DNA of 64,000 nt from Sphingomonas lacusdianchii (GTDB lineage Bacteria; Pseudomonadota; Alphaproteobacteria; Sphingomonadales; Sphingomonadaceae): positions 124,001 through 188,000 of the forward strand of contig NZ_JAKRET010000009.1 in NCBI RefSeq assembly GCF_022664395.1. The letters run 5' to 3'. Positions 44,127 to 53,815 of the stretch are shown in pieces. The notes below the pieces were generated by a model that was not told the DNA's origin, did not search any database, and worked only from the letters and a program-made list of their open reading frames with translations. The first letter of the stretch is position 1. Each line of letters begins with the position of its first letter. Made by a program: the position numbers and the translations under genes.

Positions 44127-45455
44127 ATGGCGACCTTCGATACCAAGCTTACCGGTGGCACCGTCCACCTTCCCGGCGGCCCGGCGCACGTCGATATCGG
44201 CATTACCGATGGCCGCATCGCCGGCATCGGCGTGACCGGCGATGCGGGCGAGACGATCGACTGTACGGGCCTCGACATCCTGCCGGGCGTGATCGACACG
44301 CAGGTCCATTTCCGCGAGCCGGGGCTGGAGCATAAGGAAGACCTCGCCACCGGATCGATCGCGGCGGTGATGGGCGGGGTGACCGCGGTGTTCGAGATGC
44401 CGAACACCAAGCCCGCGACCGATACCGAGGAAGCGATCGCCGACAAGCTCGCCCGTGCCAAGGGGCGGATGTATTGCGACCATGCCTTCTATGTCGGCGC
44501 GACCGCGCGCAACGCCAATCATCTCGACGAACTCGAGCGCCTGCCCGGGACGGCGGGCGTCAAGATCTTCATGGGATCGTCGACCGGCGACTTGCTGGTG
44601 TCGGAAGATGACGACCTGCTCCGCGTGCTGCGATCGGGCCAGCGGCGCGTGGCGATCCATGCCGAGGACGAGACACGGATGATCGCGCGCGAAGGCGAGC
44701 GGGTGAATGGCGATCCGTCGTCGCATCCGGTGTGGCGCGACGACGAAAGCGCGCTGATCGCGACGACGCGCATCCTTCGCCTCGCACGCGCGGCCGGGCG
44801 GCGGGTGCATGTACTGCACGTGACGACGCCCGCCGAACTGGAATTGCTGGGCGCGAACAAGGATATCGCGTCGTGTGAGGTGACGCCGCAGCATCTGACG
44901 CTGGCCGGTGAGGACGCGTATCCGCGGCTTGGCACCTATGCGCAGATGAACCCGCCGATCCGGTCGGGCGCGCATCGCGACGGGCTGTGGTTTTGGCTGA
45001 ACCAGGGCGTGCCCGACGTGATCGGATCGGACCATGCGCCGCACACGATCGAGGAAAAGGCGAAGCGCTATCCGGCGACGCCGAGCGGCATGCCGGGGGT
45101 GCAGACGTTGCTGCCGTTGCTGCTGAACCATGTCGCCGAAGGGCGGCTGACGTTGCAGCGGCTGATCGACCTGACCAGCGCCGGGGCACAGCGCATCTTC
45201 GGGCTGGCGGGCAAGGGGCGGATCGCGTTCGGCTATGACGCCGACTTCACCGTGGTCGACTTGAAGCGGCGCTGGACGGTCGAGGAAAGCTGGCTGGCGT
45301 CGCGCGCCGGCTGGTCGCCCTTTACCGGTGATACGCTGACCGGGCGGCCTGTCGGGACGATCGTGCGTGGGCGGACGGCGATGTGGGAAGCGGAACTGGT
45401 CGGCGAGGCGCAGGGCGCGCCGGTGCGGTTCGAGTCTACTGCGTTTCGGCGGTGA
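44127..45455 (+). CDS. pyrC: Dihydroorotase
   Basis: This 442-residue amidohydrolase closes carbamoyl-aspartate to dihydroorotate in pyrimidine synthesis. It has GLDILPGVIDTQVHFREPG, the carboxylated-lysine segment AGVKIFMGSSTG, the metal His residues in VAIHAED and VHVLHVTTP, and catalytic Asp in VIGSDHAPHT. The usual HxH metal pair reads QVH (Gln-59, His-61), a departure from most dihydroorotases. AGAGG precedes ATG 44127. No pyrB is adjacent. Confidence 0.9.
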   Translation: MATFDTKLTGGTVHLPGGPAHVDIGITDGRIAGIGVTGDAGETIDCTGLDILPGVIDTQVHFREPGLEHKEDLATGSIAAVMGGVTAVFEMPNTKPATDTEEAIADKLARAKGRMYCDHAFYVGATARNANHLDELERLPGTAGVKIFMGSSTGDLLVSEDDDLLRVLRSGQRRVAIHAEDETRMIAREGERVNGDPSSHPVWRDDESALIATTRILRLARAAGRRVHVLHVTTPAELELLGANKDIASCEVTPQHLTLAGEDAYPRLGTYAQMNPPIRSGAHRDGLWFWLNQGVPDVIGSDHAPHTIEEKAKRYPATPSGMPGVQTLLPLLLNHVAEGRLTLQRLIDLTSAGAQRIFGLAGKGRIAFGYDADFTVVDLKRRWTVEESWLASRAGWSPFTGDTLTGRPVGTIVRGRTAMWEAELVGEAQGAPVRFESTAFRR

Positions 45456-45465
45456 GGTGGGTGGC

Positions 45466-45486
45466 GCCGCGGGCTTGGCCCGCGGC
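45466..45486 (+). terminator. Possible pyrC terminator hairpin
   Basis: GCCGCGGGC-TTG-GCCCGCGGC is a perfect 9-bp stem 10 bases past the pyrC stop, without a T-run. It lies between convergent genes. Confidence 0.45.
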
Positions 45487-45551
45487 GTCGGTCGGCTTGC
45501 AGCCGCCGGCCGGGCTGGCGGGAGTCCGGCGGTTGCCGGCCCCGCTGCGCC

Positions 45552-46268
45552 TTAGAACGGTAGCCATTTCTGCTTCTCGCTGAAGCGCATGTACCCGACA
45601 TTGGCGCCCAGCCGCCAACCGACGCCGAGGCGGACCGGGATCAGCACGACATCGCCGCGCCGCAAATAGCTGGCCGAAAATCCGCCGACGAAATAGGCCC
45701 GCCCCTCGGCCGCCGGGAAGCGTTTGTACAGCTCCTGCGAATCATAGAGGTTGTAGACCAGCACGAAGACCTTGGTCGCATCGCCGCCGACGTCGAAGCC
45801 GACCGACGGCCCGGTCCAGTACACCGGGCGCTGGCCCTCCACCCGGTGGTTCAGGATGCCCGAACCATAGCGCAGGCCGACGACGAACGCGCCCGCCGCC
45901 TCGCGCCCGGCGATATAGGCGTTGGGCTTGCCCTGATCCTTCAGAATATTTTCGATGATGCCGGCCAGCCCCTCGGCGCCGCGCCCGAACACGCCCTCGG
46001 CCGCACCGATCAGGTCGTCGCGTTCGAACGTATCGTTGGCGGCGCTGGTCGCGGTGGTGCTGGGCGGGGTTTGATTAACCGGCGGTTGCGGCTGCGCCGG
46101 CTCCTGCTGATAGGCCGGCGGCACGTCGCTGCGCTGGGTCGGCTGTGGCGCCGGGGCAGGCGCCAGATCGCCGTCGATCGCGTCATTGGGGTCGACGGTG
46201 CGCACCTGCGCCTGGGCAGGGACCGCCAGTAACAAGAGCGGCGCCATCCACCCGATCAACCGTTTCAT
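45552..46268 (-). CDS. DUF1134 periplasmic protein
   Basis: This 238-residue protein has a signal peptide (residues 1-20, ending PAQAQ), a Pro/Gln-rich linker (about 30-75) and a DUF1134 (YSC84-like, lipid-binding) domain with GRGAEGLAGIIENILKDQG, GLRYGSGIL and YWTGPSVGFDVGGDATKVFVLVYNL. The family is typical of alphaproteobacteria; function is not established. ATG 46268 starts the signal peptide. Confidence 0.88.
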   Translation of the reverse strand: MKRLIGWMAPLLLLAVPAQAQVRTVDPNDAIDGDLAPAPAPQPTQRSDVPPAYQQEPAQPQPPVNQTPPSTTATSAANDTFERDDLIGAAEGVFGRGAEGLAGIIENILKDQGKPNAYIAGREAAGAFVVGLRYGSGILNHRVEGQRPVYWTGPSVGFDVGGDATKVFVLVYNLYDSQELYKRFPAAEGRAYFVGGFSASYLRRGDVVLIPVRLGVGWRLGANVGYMRFSEKQKWLPF

Positions 46269-46432
46269 TACGCTACTCCCCGCATGCATGCCCGTTCGCA
46301 CACGATAGCGGCCAAGCGCCTGTCCCTGCAATGAACGCGCGTTCGATCGGCGCGCAATTACGTTCAACGTAGGGAGTTGATCGCCGCCACAACCCCCGCT
46401 ATAGGCCCGCACTCCAAGGCGTGACGCGCCTG

Positions 46433-46525
46433 GGAGACGTGGGTGAGTGGCTGAAACCAGCGGTTTGCTAAACCGCCGTAGGGGGATTACTCCTACCGAG
46501 GGTTCGAATCCCTCCGTCTCCGCCA
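46433..46525 (+). tRNA. tRNA-Ser (GCU)
   Basis: The 7-bp acceptor stem pairs GGAGACG (46433-46439) with CGTCTCC (46515-46521); discriminator G, then CCA is encoded. The anticodon loop TTGCTAA gives GCT, reading AGC/AGU serine codons. There is a long variable arm (GTAGGGGGATTACTCCTAC) as in class II tRNAs, and the T-loop GGTTCGAATCC. An integrase lies 154 bases downstream, so its 3' end is the probable attachment site. Confidence 0.97.
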
Positions 46526-46678
46526 TTTATGCCCCTGCGCGGCTGGCAAAAATCCCTTAAATCTGCTATAAAAGCCCGGAAATCAGCGGTTTTTTTGTGC
46601 CGCTGCGTTTCACTCGATCCGACACAATCTCACGCGAAGTGTGGGGAAAAGTGTGGGGAAAAATTGAGGTGAGGTGGC

Positions 46679-47869
46679 ATGGGAAAGCTCACTGCGCTCA
46701 AGATTCGATCGCTGATCGAGCCCGGACGCTATTCGGACGGGGACGGCCTGTTTCTCGAAATCAACGGCAAAGGGGCAGCCAGCTGGGTTCTTCGAATCCA
46801 GAATAAGGGAAAACGCCAGGATATCGGGCTGGGCTCACTCAAAGCGGTTTCTCTCAAGGATGCCAGAGAGGCTGCGTTCCTCACACGCCAGAAGATCGCG
46901 CAAGGCATCGACCCTGTCGCGGAGCGGAAGCAGGAGCGGCAGGTCATTCCAACGTTCCGCAAGGCCGCCGAGATGGTCCATGAGGAACACAAGGATGCGT
47001 GGAAGAACGGCAAGCATCAGGATCAATGGATAGCGACGCTGAAGAGCTACGCCTTCCCCAAGATGGGTGACCGCTTGGTCAGCGAGATTGAAGGCCCCCT
47101 GATCCGGGACGTGCTGGCTCCCATCTGGCTGACGAAGCCGGAAACGGCGCGTCGCGTACGGCAACGCATCGGCACCGTTCTTGACTGGTCGTACGCACGC
47201 GGGTTTCGCACGACCGAAGCGCCAATGCGGTCGCTTTCCAAGGGGCTGCCTCGTCAGCCTAAAAAGGAGAACCATTTCGCGGCCCTGCCTTATGCATCCG
47301 TGCCCAAGTTCCTCGAGAAGCTGGGCGAGCGGGAATCGGTTGGGCGCGTGGCGCTGGAAGCGCTTATTCTGACGGCGGCGCGGTCGGGCGAAATTCGGGG
47401 GGCGACTTGGTCGGAGCTCGACCTGGAAGCGGCATTGTGGACGATCCCCGCTGAACGGATGAAGATGGGGCGAGTGCATGTCGTGCCTCTCGCACCCGAA
47501 GCGGTGGCGGTGTTCGAGCGCGCCAAGGCGTTCAAGGTTGGCGCCAGCGACTTGGTGTTCCCAGGCCAGAACGTGAAGAAGCCGCTCTCAGATATGACGC
47601 TCCTCAAAATCATACGTGACATGGACCTCGCGGTGACGGTGCACGGGTTCCGGTCGGCATTCCGGGACTGGGTTGCGGAGCAGACGGACTATTCGGGGGA
47701 GATCGCAGAGGCAGCGCTCGCCCACACGGTCTCGAATAAGGTCGAGGCGGCCTATCGCCGGACCGACTTTCTCGACAAACGCCGGTTGCTCATGCGGGAA
47801 TGGGCGGCGTTTTCCAAAAAGACGCCCCCTCCGTCGGACGAGAACCGGGACGACGAGTCCAAGGCCTGA
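46679..47869 (+). CDS. int: Tyrosine integrase (P4 type, DUF4102 arm domain)
   Basis: This 396-residue site-specific recombinase has an N-terminal arm-binding domain (KLTALKIRSLIEPGRYSDGDGLFLEI), a core-binding helical domain (about 95-190) and the catalytic domain with Arg-235 (ARSGEIRG), His-322 and Arg-325 (HGFRSAFRDW), His-349 (LAHTVSNKVE) and Tyr-359 (AAYRRTD). P4-type integrases favour tRNA 3' ends, matching the adjacent tRNA-Ser. It reads away from the tRNA. The C-terminal tail after residue 380 is short and acidic. Confidence 0.95.
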   Translation: MGKLTALKIRSLIEPGRYSDGDGLFLEINGKGAASWVLRIQNKGKRQDIGLGSLKAVSLKDAREAAFLTRQKIAQGIDPVAERKQERQVIPTFRKAAEMVHEEHKDAWKNGKHQDQWIATLKSYAFPKMGDRLVSEIEGPLIRDVLAPIWLTKPETARRVRQRIGTVLDWSYARGFRTTEAPMRSLSKGLPRQPKKENHFAALPYASVPKFLEKLGERESVGRVALEALILTAARSGEIRGATWSELDLEAALWTIPAERMKMGRVHVVPLAPEAVAVFERAKAFKVGASDLVFPGQNVKKPLSDMTLLKIIRDMDLAVTVHGFRSAFRDWVAEQTDYSGEIAEAALAHTVSNKVEAAYRRTDFLDKRRLLMREWAAFSKKTPPPSDENRDDESKA

Positions 47870-48244
47870 GCTTGGCCTCGAATAGGGGAAGGAGTTGTAG
47901 AGTGGGAGGTGCGCCAAACCCTTCTTAGGTCCTGCGGCCCCTGTTAACCCTCGACCCGCCCGCTCCTGACCGATTGCGCTAAGCCGGCAACTGGCGCGGT
48001 CGGCTGCCCCCAATGACCAACTTATGCTGTGGGGCGCTTGCGGCCTCGATTAAAAAGTGGAGCGGCCGTTTGCGACCAGATCACGACGCTTGACGGCGCT
48101 CTATTGAATGTCCAGCTCTGACGAAAGCTGCCGCTTGTTCTTTTCAGCATCCAGTCAGCCTCGTCCTGCGCCTGACGAATCCTTGGTTCGGGTGCTTGTG
48201 GACGGCCCTTGGTGTCATTGCTACGGTATCTCTGGGGGGAGCGA
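47870..48244. other. Gap between integrase and defence module, no gene seen
   Basis: These 375 bases contain no reading frame with coding character. A weak AT-rich spot (GATTAAAAAG near 48050) could hold a promoter for the GHKL gene, but no clear -35/-10 pair stands out. Confidence 0.5.
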
Positions 48245-50194
48245 ATGTCCGACGACGCCAGCTTATTTTTTGATAACCGATTCTTGGAACGTCATGCCGG
48301 GTCGATCATCCAAGATCCGGCCATCGCGATCGTCGAACTTGTCGCTAACGCATGGGACGCTTGGGCCACACGCGTCGATATCGTTTGGCCCGAAGCTGGC
48401 AGCGACCGCTATTTTGAGATTGAAGATAACGGCAAGGGTATGTCGGAGGCTCAACTTCGCTTGCGATGGCGGACGCTCGACTATGACCGGGTTCGCGCGC
48501 AGGGGAAGCAATCGCTCCCACCACCCGAGCTGGGCGGACTCCAACCGCGCGAACCATATGGTCGCAACGGCAAGGGCCGTCATGCCGCCTTCCGGTTCGG
48601 CGAGGCTTACAAGGTACGCACTTGGCGCGACGGCATTGAGGTAACTTTCGAAGTCCGACGCAGTGCTACCCAGCCATTTCTAATCGAGCGGATCGCTATG
48701 CGGGAGGAAGTGCCTGGCCACGGCACGGTTATCTCGTCAATCAACCCGTTGCCCATGGGGATGAGCGCAGAGGCTGCGCGCGAAGTGATCGGAACACGCT
48801 TTCTCGCAGATCCCAATTTCACAGTCACGATCAATGGCACGCGGATTACCTTTGATGATGTGCCCGAGCATCAGCTAAGTACGATCGATATCGACGTTCC
48901 CGGCTACGGCGTTGCTCATCTGATCATCATCGACACCCAAAAGGCCGACCGGACGACGCGTCAGCACGGTATCGCGTGGCGTGTAAACAATCGACTTGTC
49001 GGCAAGCCTGGCTGGACCGGGTTCGATCAGGAACGACTGCTCGATGGGCGCAGTAGCGAAGCAAAACGCTTCATTTTCATAGCCCGGGCCGACTTTCTCG
49101 GAGACGACGTGCTGCCCGACTGGTCTGGCTTCTGGCCAAACAATGCGGGCTGGCGAACTACGCAAGCAGCGGTTCATGCAAAAATTCGCGACTATCTGAA
49201 CGAGGCCAGCGCCGACCGGCGGCGCGACGCCAAGGAAACTGTCCGCGAAAATCTCGGTGCGACTGTCTCAAAGCTCCCGCCGGTCAGCCGAGATCGGTGG
49301 AACGAGTTCGTTGACCAAGTGGTCGATACCTGCCCAAGCATGAACCTTGAAACAGTTGAGCAGGTCGCTGGCGTGCTCGCAAACCTCGAACTCTCGACCT
49401 CCAAATACGCGTTGATCACCAAGCTCCATGACATGAAGCCGGGCGACCTAGATGAGCTCTATGCGATCCTCGCCGACTGGACCGTGCGCACTGCCAAGCT
49501 CGCACTCGATGAAATACAGACTCGCCTGAAGCTCATCGCTGAACTCGATGCAAAGCTCCACGACGAAACGATGGATGAGGTCGCCGACTTGCAGCCGCTG
49601 TTCGAGCGGAGCCTGTGGGTGTTCGGGCCTGAGTTCGAAAGCCTCGAGTTCACCAGCAATCGCGGCATGACCACTGTCATCAACAAGATCTTCGGCAAGA
49701 ATCAGAAAGGATCGCTGCAGCGCCCCGACTTCGTCATGCTGCCTGACGGCAGCGTCGGTTTCTATAGCCGAGATTCTCACGATCTCGGCGGCGAGGTCGA
49801 CGGCGTCGCGCGCTTGGTCATCACAGAGATCAAAAAGCCTGGGGTAATCATAGGCGGCAAGGAGAAAAATCAGCCGTGGCGTTATGTGGAGGAGCTGCTC
49901 GATAAGGGTATCCTGACCGACGCCGCCACCGTCACCTGTTATGTCCTTGGATCGCAGATCAAGAGCACTGAGGCAGGCATCGACACAAAATACGATGGAC
50001 GCGTCACGATCATCCCGATGACCTATGCAACCTTTGTCAAACGCGCCGAGAAACGGATGCTAGGCTTGCGTGATAAATTAAAAGATGCGCCGTTCCTCCA
50101 CACCCATGGCCTCGATCCCGATGCCTATCTTACGTCCAAATATCCGCGCCAAATCGGCCTGTCGTTGGACAATCCCGTGTCGGCGATACGCTAA
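48245..50194 (+). CDS. GHKL-fold ATPase with C-terminal PD-(D/E)XK-like nuclease domain
   Basis: This 649-residue protein has GHKL (Hsp90/MutL/MORC-type) ATP-binding motifs: N box ELVANAWDA (Glu-31, Asn-35, Asp-38), G1 EDNGKGM (60-66) and G2 GRNGKGRHAAFRFG (106-119). An S5-like part and helical linker (about 190-450) follow. The C-terminal domain has RPDFVML (Asp-495), LVITEIKKPG (Glu-528, Lys-530) and QPWRYVEEL (Gln-543), a PD-(D/E)XK nuclease pattern close to Shedu (DUF4263). GGGGGAGCG precedes ATG 48245. Paired with the helicase 20 bases downstream; predicted DNA-targeting defence enzyme. Confidence 0.8.
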   Translation: MSDDASLFFDNRFLERHAGSIIQDPAIAIVELVANAWDAWATRVDIVWPEAGSDRYFEIEDNGKGMSEAQLRLRWRTLDYDRVRAQGKQSLPPPELGGLQPREPYGRNGKGRHAAFRFGEAYKVRTWRDGIEVTFEVRRSATQPFLIERIAMREEVPGHGTVISSINPLPMGMSAEAAREVIGTRFLADPNFTVTINGTRITFDDVPEHQLSTIDIDVPGYGVAHLIIIDTQKADRTTRQHGIAWRVNNRLVGKPGWTGFDQERLLDGRSSEAKRFIFIARADFLGDDVLPDWSGFWPNNAGWRTTQAAVHAKIRDYLNEASADRRRDAKETVRENLGATVSKLPPVSRDRWNEFVDQVVDTCPSMNLETVEQVAGVLANLELSTSKYALITKLHDMKPGDLDELYAILADWTVRTAKLALDEIQTRLKLIAELDAKLHDETMDEVADLQPLFERSLWVFGPEFESLEFTSNRGMTTVINKIFGKNQKGSLQRPDFVMLPDGSVGFYSRDSHDLGGEVDGVARLVITEIKKPGVIIGGKEKNQPWRYVEELLDKGILTDAATVTCYVLGSQIKSTEAGIDTKYDGRVTIIPMTYATFVKRAEKRMLGLRDKLKDAPFLHTHGLDPDAYLTSKYPRQIGLSLDNPVSAIR

Positions 50195-50214
50195 GCTATT
50201 TCGGAGTGAACTGA

Positions 50215-53200
50215 GTGGGGTCGAACCTTGTCCATCATGGTCGGAACACGACCTTCGACGTGCCCGACACCTCTAAGTTCGATGGTATCGCCTACGCTGC
50301 GGACGTTAAGGTTCTCGAAGACCTTCCGGTCTGGACCGGAACGCCGAACGGCCTATCCCTATGGCAGAACCAGAAGGAGGCAATAGCTCTCGGAGCCGCC
50401 TACGTCCGTGTCTCGCAACAGGCGGGCGAAAGCGAAGGGGCTCTCATCAAGATGCCGACGGGTAGCGGGAAATCGGGGGTCATCGCCGTGCTGACGCGAT
50501 GCCTCCCCGATGTTCGTCGCGCGCTGGTGCTAACGCCAAGGGAAGGCCTGGTTCAGCAAATGTACGCCGACATTCGGCACCGATTTTGGGCGAACATGGG
50601 ATGCGCAGAGCCGGGAGACGAGGTTTGGTCGGGCTCTGGCGTCGAGCCGGCGTCGATCGAGATTCTGCTGCCCAACAAGACGCGAACCGAACAGATATGC
50701 AACAGGGCAGGCGGTAGCGACCGAACCGTCCTTGTCGGCACCCTCCAAGCCCTCGACAAGATCCGGACGGATCGAGACAAGTTGAGGCGCAAGGCCGCCG
50801 GCGGTCCGCTGGAGGACGCAAAGGTGGCGGAGCTCGCCCGGCTGGACCGCATCCTTGATCTTCTGGGCACGTTCGACCTCGTCGTCGTGGACGAGGGGCA
50901 CTATGAGCCGGCGCCGTCGTGGAGCCGGAGCGTTAGAGAACTCGCGCGGCCAACTATCCTGCTTAGCGCTACCCCGTTCCGCAACGACTACAAGCTTTTC
51001 ACCGTACGCGGCTCGTTCGCCTACAACTTCCCGTTTCCGAAGGCGGCCGACGCCAAAATTGTGAGGGCCGTGCGCTTCGCCACGCTGGACGCGCAGAACG
51101 GCAGTGCGACGGCCATCAACTCTTCTGTCGAGGATACTGACCAAGCGCTAACCGACGGCGACGCATCGGCCATCAAGACATTTGCAGGCCAGCTGCTCGA
51201 TCTCGCACCCTTGCTCACGAAGGACCGCCCAGCCGGATCCAAGATCATCGTGCGCGCCGCTTCATGGAGCGCGCTCGCGACGTTACAGCCCCTCCTCGCG
51301 GGGAAAGGCCAGACGGACGCGGTGCTGATCCATGATCAAGTGGGTAAGGGCGATAACCGCAAATTGCATCCGCTTCGCTTCGTCACGGTAAGGGAGGCGC
51401 AGAACAAGGCCGCAGGAGCGACCTTCTGGCTGCACCAAACGAAACTGCTTGAGGGCATCGACGATCCGATGTTCGTCGCTGTCGCGATACTGGACGGTTT
51501 CACGAACGACCGCCAGCTCGTGCAACAGATCGGCCGGGTGCTGCGCTCGACCGATGCAAAGCGCCAGGAGATTCAGACGGCGACGGTGGTCGCACGCAAC
51601 GCCGAGCAGCTCGCACGCCTCCAGACTAGCTGGGCACAATACCTGGCCTTTGAAACCGCGGGTGGGGAGAGCCTAGCCAGCATCATCCCCGGCGAGGCCT
51701 ACCTGCCCGAAAAGATCGTCCCGGCAATGCCGAACCAACAGTACGTCGACGGTCGCTTCCGCCAGAGACTCCCAGTGATGGGTCCGCTGCACTGTGGCGA
51801 TCTTCTGGTCCCCCGCCGCGCCGCGATCTTCGCCATCGGTCCGGACTTCGACGCGACCCTCGCGGAAACAGAGACTCGCGAGGGCATCCTCGCCCGCAAC
51901 CGCTTCGTGGTCCACCCAGTCATCGGCCTGCCCGAAGGCGTTTGGGGCTGGACCTTCTTCACCGTCGACGAAAGCCCATACCTGAGCCGCCACTTCGTTA
52001 CCGAATGGCAGTTCGGGGTCACGCTGATGGTGCGGATCAACGACCGCCTGTTCGTGTTCGATACCGACGGTATGCCGTTCGACGCCAGCAAGATCGGCGT
52101 CACGCGGCTCGATAGGCAAATTCTCGTCCGGCTCTTCGGCCCAAGCAGCAACGACCGGAAGGTCCGCATCACCAAGCTGGCCGCCGCATCGCTCGAAATG
52201 GCGGATCGCGCGATCCGGACGACGACGACCAGCACCGCCTCTTTTGAGGACACGTTCACGGACCTGCTGGATGCGGTACTGCTTCCGACCAACGTCGCGG
52301 GATACGTCGGTAGCACCGCACGCTACCTGGGCCTCAGCCGCTCCAAGGTTACGGACGCGAGCGTACGCCGCGTCGGCGTCGACGACTACGTGAGGTGGGC
52401 CACCGACATCGACCGCGAACTCACCGCCGTGACAGCGGGCAACCGGGTTTTCGATCGTTTCGCGCAGCTGACGACACCAGACCCCGACAAGGCGAAGGAG
52501 CCTCGGAATATCCTGCTTGATCTGCAGCCGCTGGACGACTTTGGAGTTTTCATTGCCGACCGCGAGGGGCAGCCGTCGACACCGAAGGCACCGTCCGTGC
52601 TCGACCTCTGCGCCGACATTGACGCCGGCCACTTCCAAGTGACGATGATCGACGGCAGCAAAGTGGGCTGCTCGATCAACTACAATCCCAAGTCCGGCCG
52701 CTACGCGATCTCGAGCGACGGACTCAACGACATTTTCCAGCAGGGCCTCTCGGCGTCCGGCACGGTCATGACGCTAACCGAGCGGATCAACGCCGACCAG
52801 GCGTTCCGCGTCCTCACCGATGAGGCCGACAAGGTCTACATGCACGGTAAGTGGGCCAAGGCGCGGGAGATCGTGTCGGACGGGCGTGTCCCGGCGCTCG
52901 ACGTCGCCGTGGCCGTGCCGGCGCTCAAAAATACTTTCTTAGAGAAGGGCGAGGCCGCGTGGGCGATCGGCGATGAGGCCAAGTGGCATAAGGAGTCGAT
53001 CTTCGGACTGACCAGCAGATACATCGACCTCACCGGCCCCGCGCCCGACGCCTACGCCGAGGCGCTGCAGGAGTTCCCCCTCGTCCTGCTCGACGACGAC
53101 GGCCAGGAGATGGCTGACTTCATCTTGGTCTCAGACAGCAAGGTGGTGTTGCTCCACGCAAAGGCCCTGGGAAAGGACGAGAGTGACGAAAGCGCTTCCG

Positions 53201-53598
53201 TGACAGCCATCCAGGAGGTTGGGCGCCAAGTGGCGGCATCGCTGGGGTTCTTCCTGACCTCGGCGCCCCAAATCGAGAACGGTCGGTGGCAGCGTGCCTA
53301 CACCGCGAATAAGACCACCATCCCAGCGCCACCATCGGGAAGCATCCGCATCTTCCGTAACAGCAGAGGGCTTGCCCCTGGGGACATTGCCGATACGGTA
53401 CGCGCGGCGCTTCGAGATCGCCGCATCGCCAAGGAGGTCTGGCTCGTCGCAGGCCGGTTGCTAAACATTGAGACTGCGCGCGAACGTGCGCTGGCGAACA
53501 CGCTGACCAACCGGACCCGGCAGCTGATCATGTACATCGACGGCCTGTCGACGACATGCGGCCGCGCGAACGCCAAGCTGAGGATCTTCGCGCATTAG
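50215..53598 (+). CDS. Large SF2 DEAD/DEAH helicase of a predicted defence system
   Basis: This 1,127-residue protein has a restriction-type SF2 motor: Walker A PTGSGKS (81-87), motif Ia LVLTPREGLVQQM, motif II DEGH (226-229), motif III SATPFRND (251-258) and motif VI QQIGRVLR (437-444). About 670 further residues have no clear family; near the end ADFILVSD...VVLLHAKA...AIQEVGRQ resembles a nuclease core with His in place of the Glu. Start GTG 50215 follows GGAG at 8 bases. It forms an operon with the GHKL gene. Function inferred from architecture. Confidence 0.8.
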   Translation: MGSNLVHHGRNTTFDVPDTSKFDGIAYAADVKVLEDLPVWTGTPNGLSLWQNQKEAIALGAAYVRVSQQAGESEGALIKMPTGSGKSGVIAVLTRCLPDVRRALVLTPREGLVQQMYADIRHRFWANMGCAEPGDEVWSGSGVEPASIEILLPNKTRTEQICNRAGGSDRTVLVGTLQALDKIRTDRDKLRRKAAGGPLEDAKVAELARLDRILDLLGTFDLVVVDEGHYEPAPSWSRSVRELARPTILLSATPFRNDYKLFTVRGSFAYNFPFPKAADAKIVRAVRFATLDAQNGSATAINSSVEDTDQALTDGDASAIKTFAGQLLDLAPLLTKDRPAGSKIIVRAASWSALATLQPLLAGKGQTDAVLIHDQVGKGDNRKLHPLRFVTVREAQNKAAGATFWLHQTKLLEGIDDPMFVAVAILDGFTNDRQLVQQIGRVLRSTDAKRQEIQTATVVARNAEQLARLQTSWAQYLAFETAGGESLASIIPGEAYLPEKIVPAMPNQQYVDGRFRQRLPVMGPLHCGDLLVPRRAAIFAIGPDFDATLAETETREGILARNRFVVHPVIGLPEGVWGWTFFTVDESPYLSRHFVTEWQFGVTLMVRINDRLFVFDTDGMPFDASKIGVTRLDRQILVRLFGPSSNDRKVRITKLAAASLEMADRAIRTTTTSTASFEDTFTDLLDAVLLPTNVAGYVGSTARYLGLSRSKVTDASVRRVGVDDYVRWATDIDRELTAVTAGNRVFDRFAQLTTPDPDKAKEPRNILLDLQPLDDFGVFIADREGQPSTPKAPSVLDLCADIDAGHFQVTMIDGSKVGCSINYNPKSGRYAISSDGLNDIFQQGLSASGTVMTLTERINADQAFRVLTDEADKVYMHGKWAKAREIVSDGRVPALDVAVAVPALKNTFLEKGEAAWAIGDEAKWHKESIFGLTSRYIDLTGPAPDAYAEALQEFPLVLLDDDGQEMADFILVSDSKVVLLHAKALGKDESDESASVTAIQEVGRQVAASLGFFLTSAPQIENGRWQRAYTANKTTIPAPPSGSIRIFRNSRGLAPGDIADTVRAALRDRRIAKEVWLVAGRLLNIETARERALANTLTNRTRQLIMYIDGLSTTCGRANAKLRIFAH

Positions 53599-53815
53599 GG
53601 TCACCGTGCGTCCGCTTGTCGTCTCTAACCGCTCTGAAAGCGCCAGTCTGCAGAAAGTCGCTCTCTGTCTTTGTGTGGTTCAATTCTAGCGGAAGCCGAA
53701 TGTCCGCTGCTTGCCAGACCTGCCATTGAACCCATCGTAAGGGAACGTCGGGTTTGTCCCATGACCTTCCGGCCGGTGCCGCCCATTTTAGACGTTTGAC
53801 ATAGCGCTCCATCTG

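Noticed and set aside
48108..48644. Plus-strand frame overlapping the GHKL gene start
   Set aside because: Different frame from the GHKL gene with Ser/Arg-rich translation; the GHKL motifs fix the correct frame.
53528..53812. Small minus-strand gene overlapping the helicase end
   Set aside because: The stretch 53.62-53.81 kb resembles a repeated intergenic sequence that I recall giving similar spurious frames in related genomes; it overlaps the helicase and has no ribosome site.
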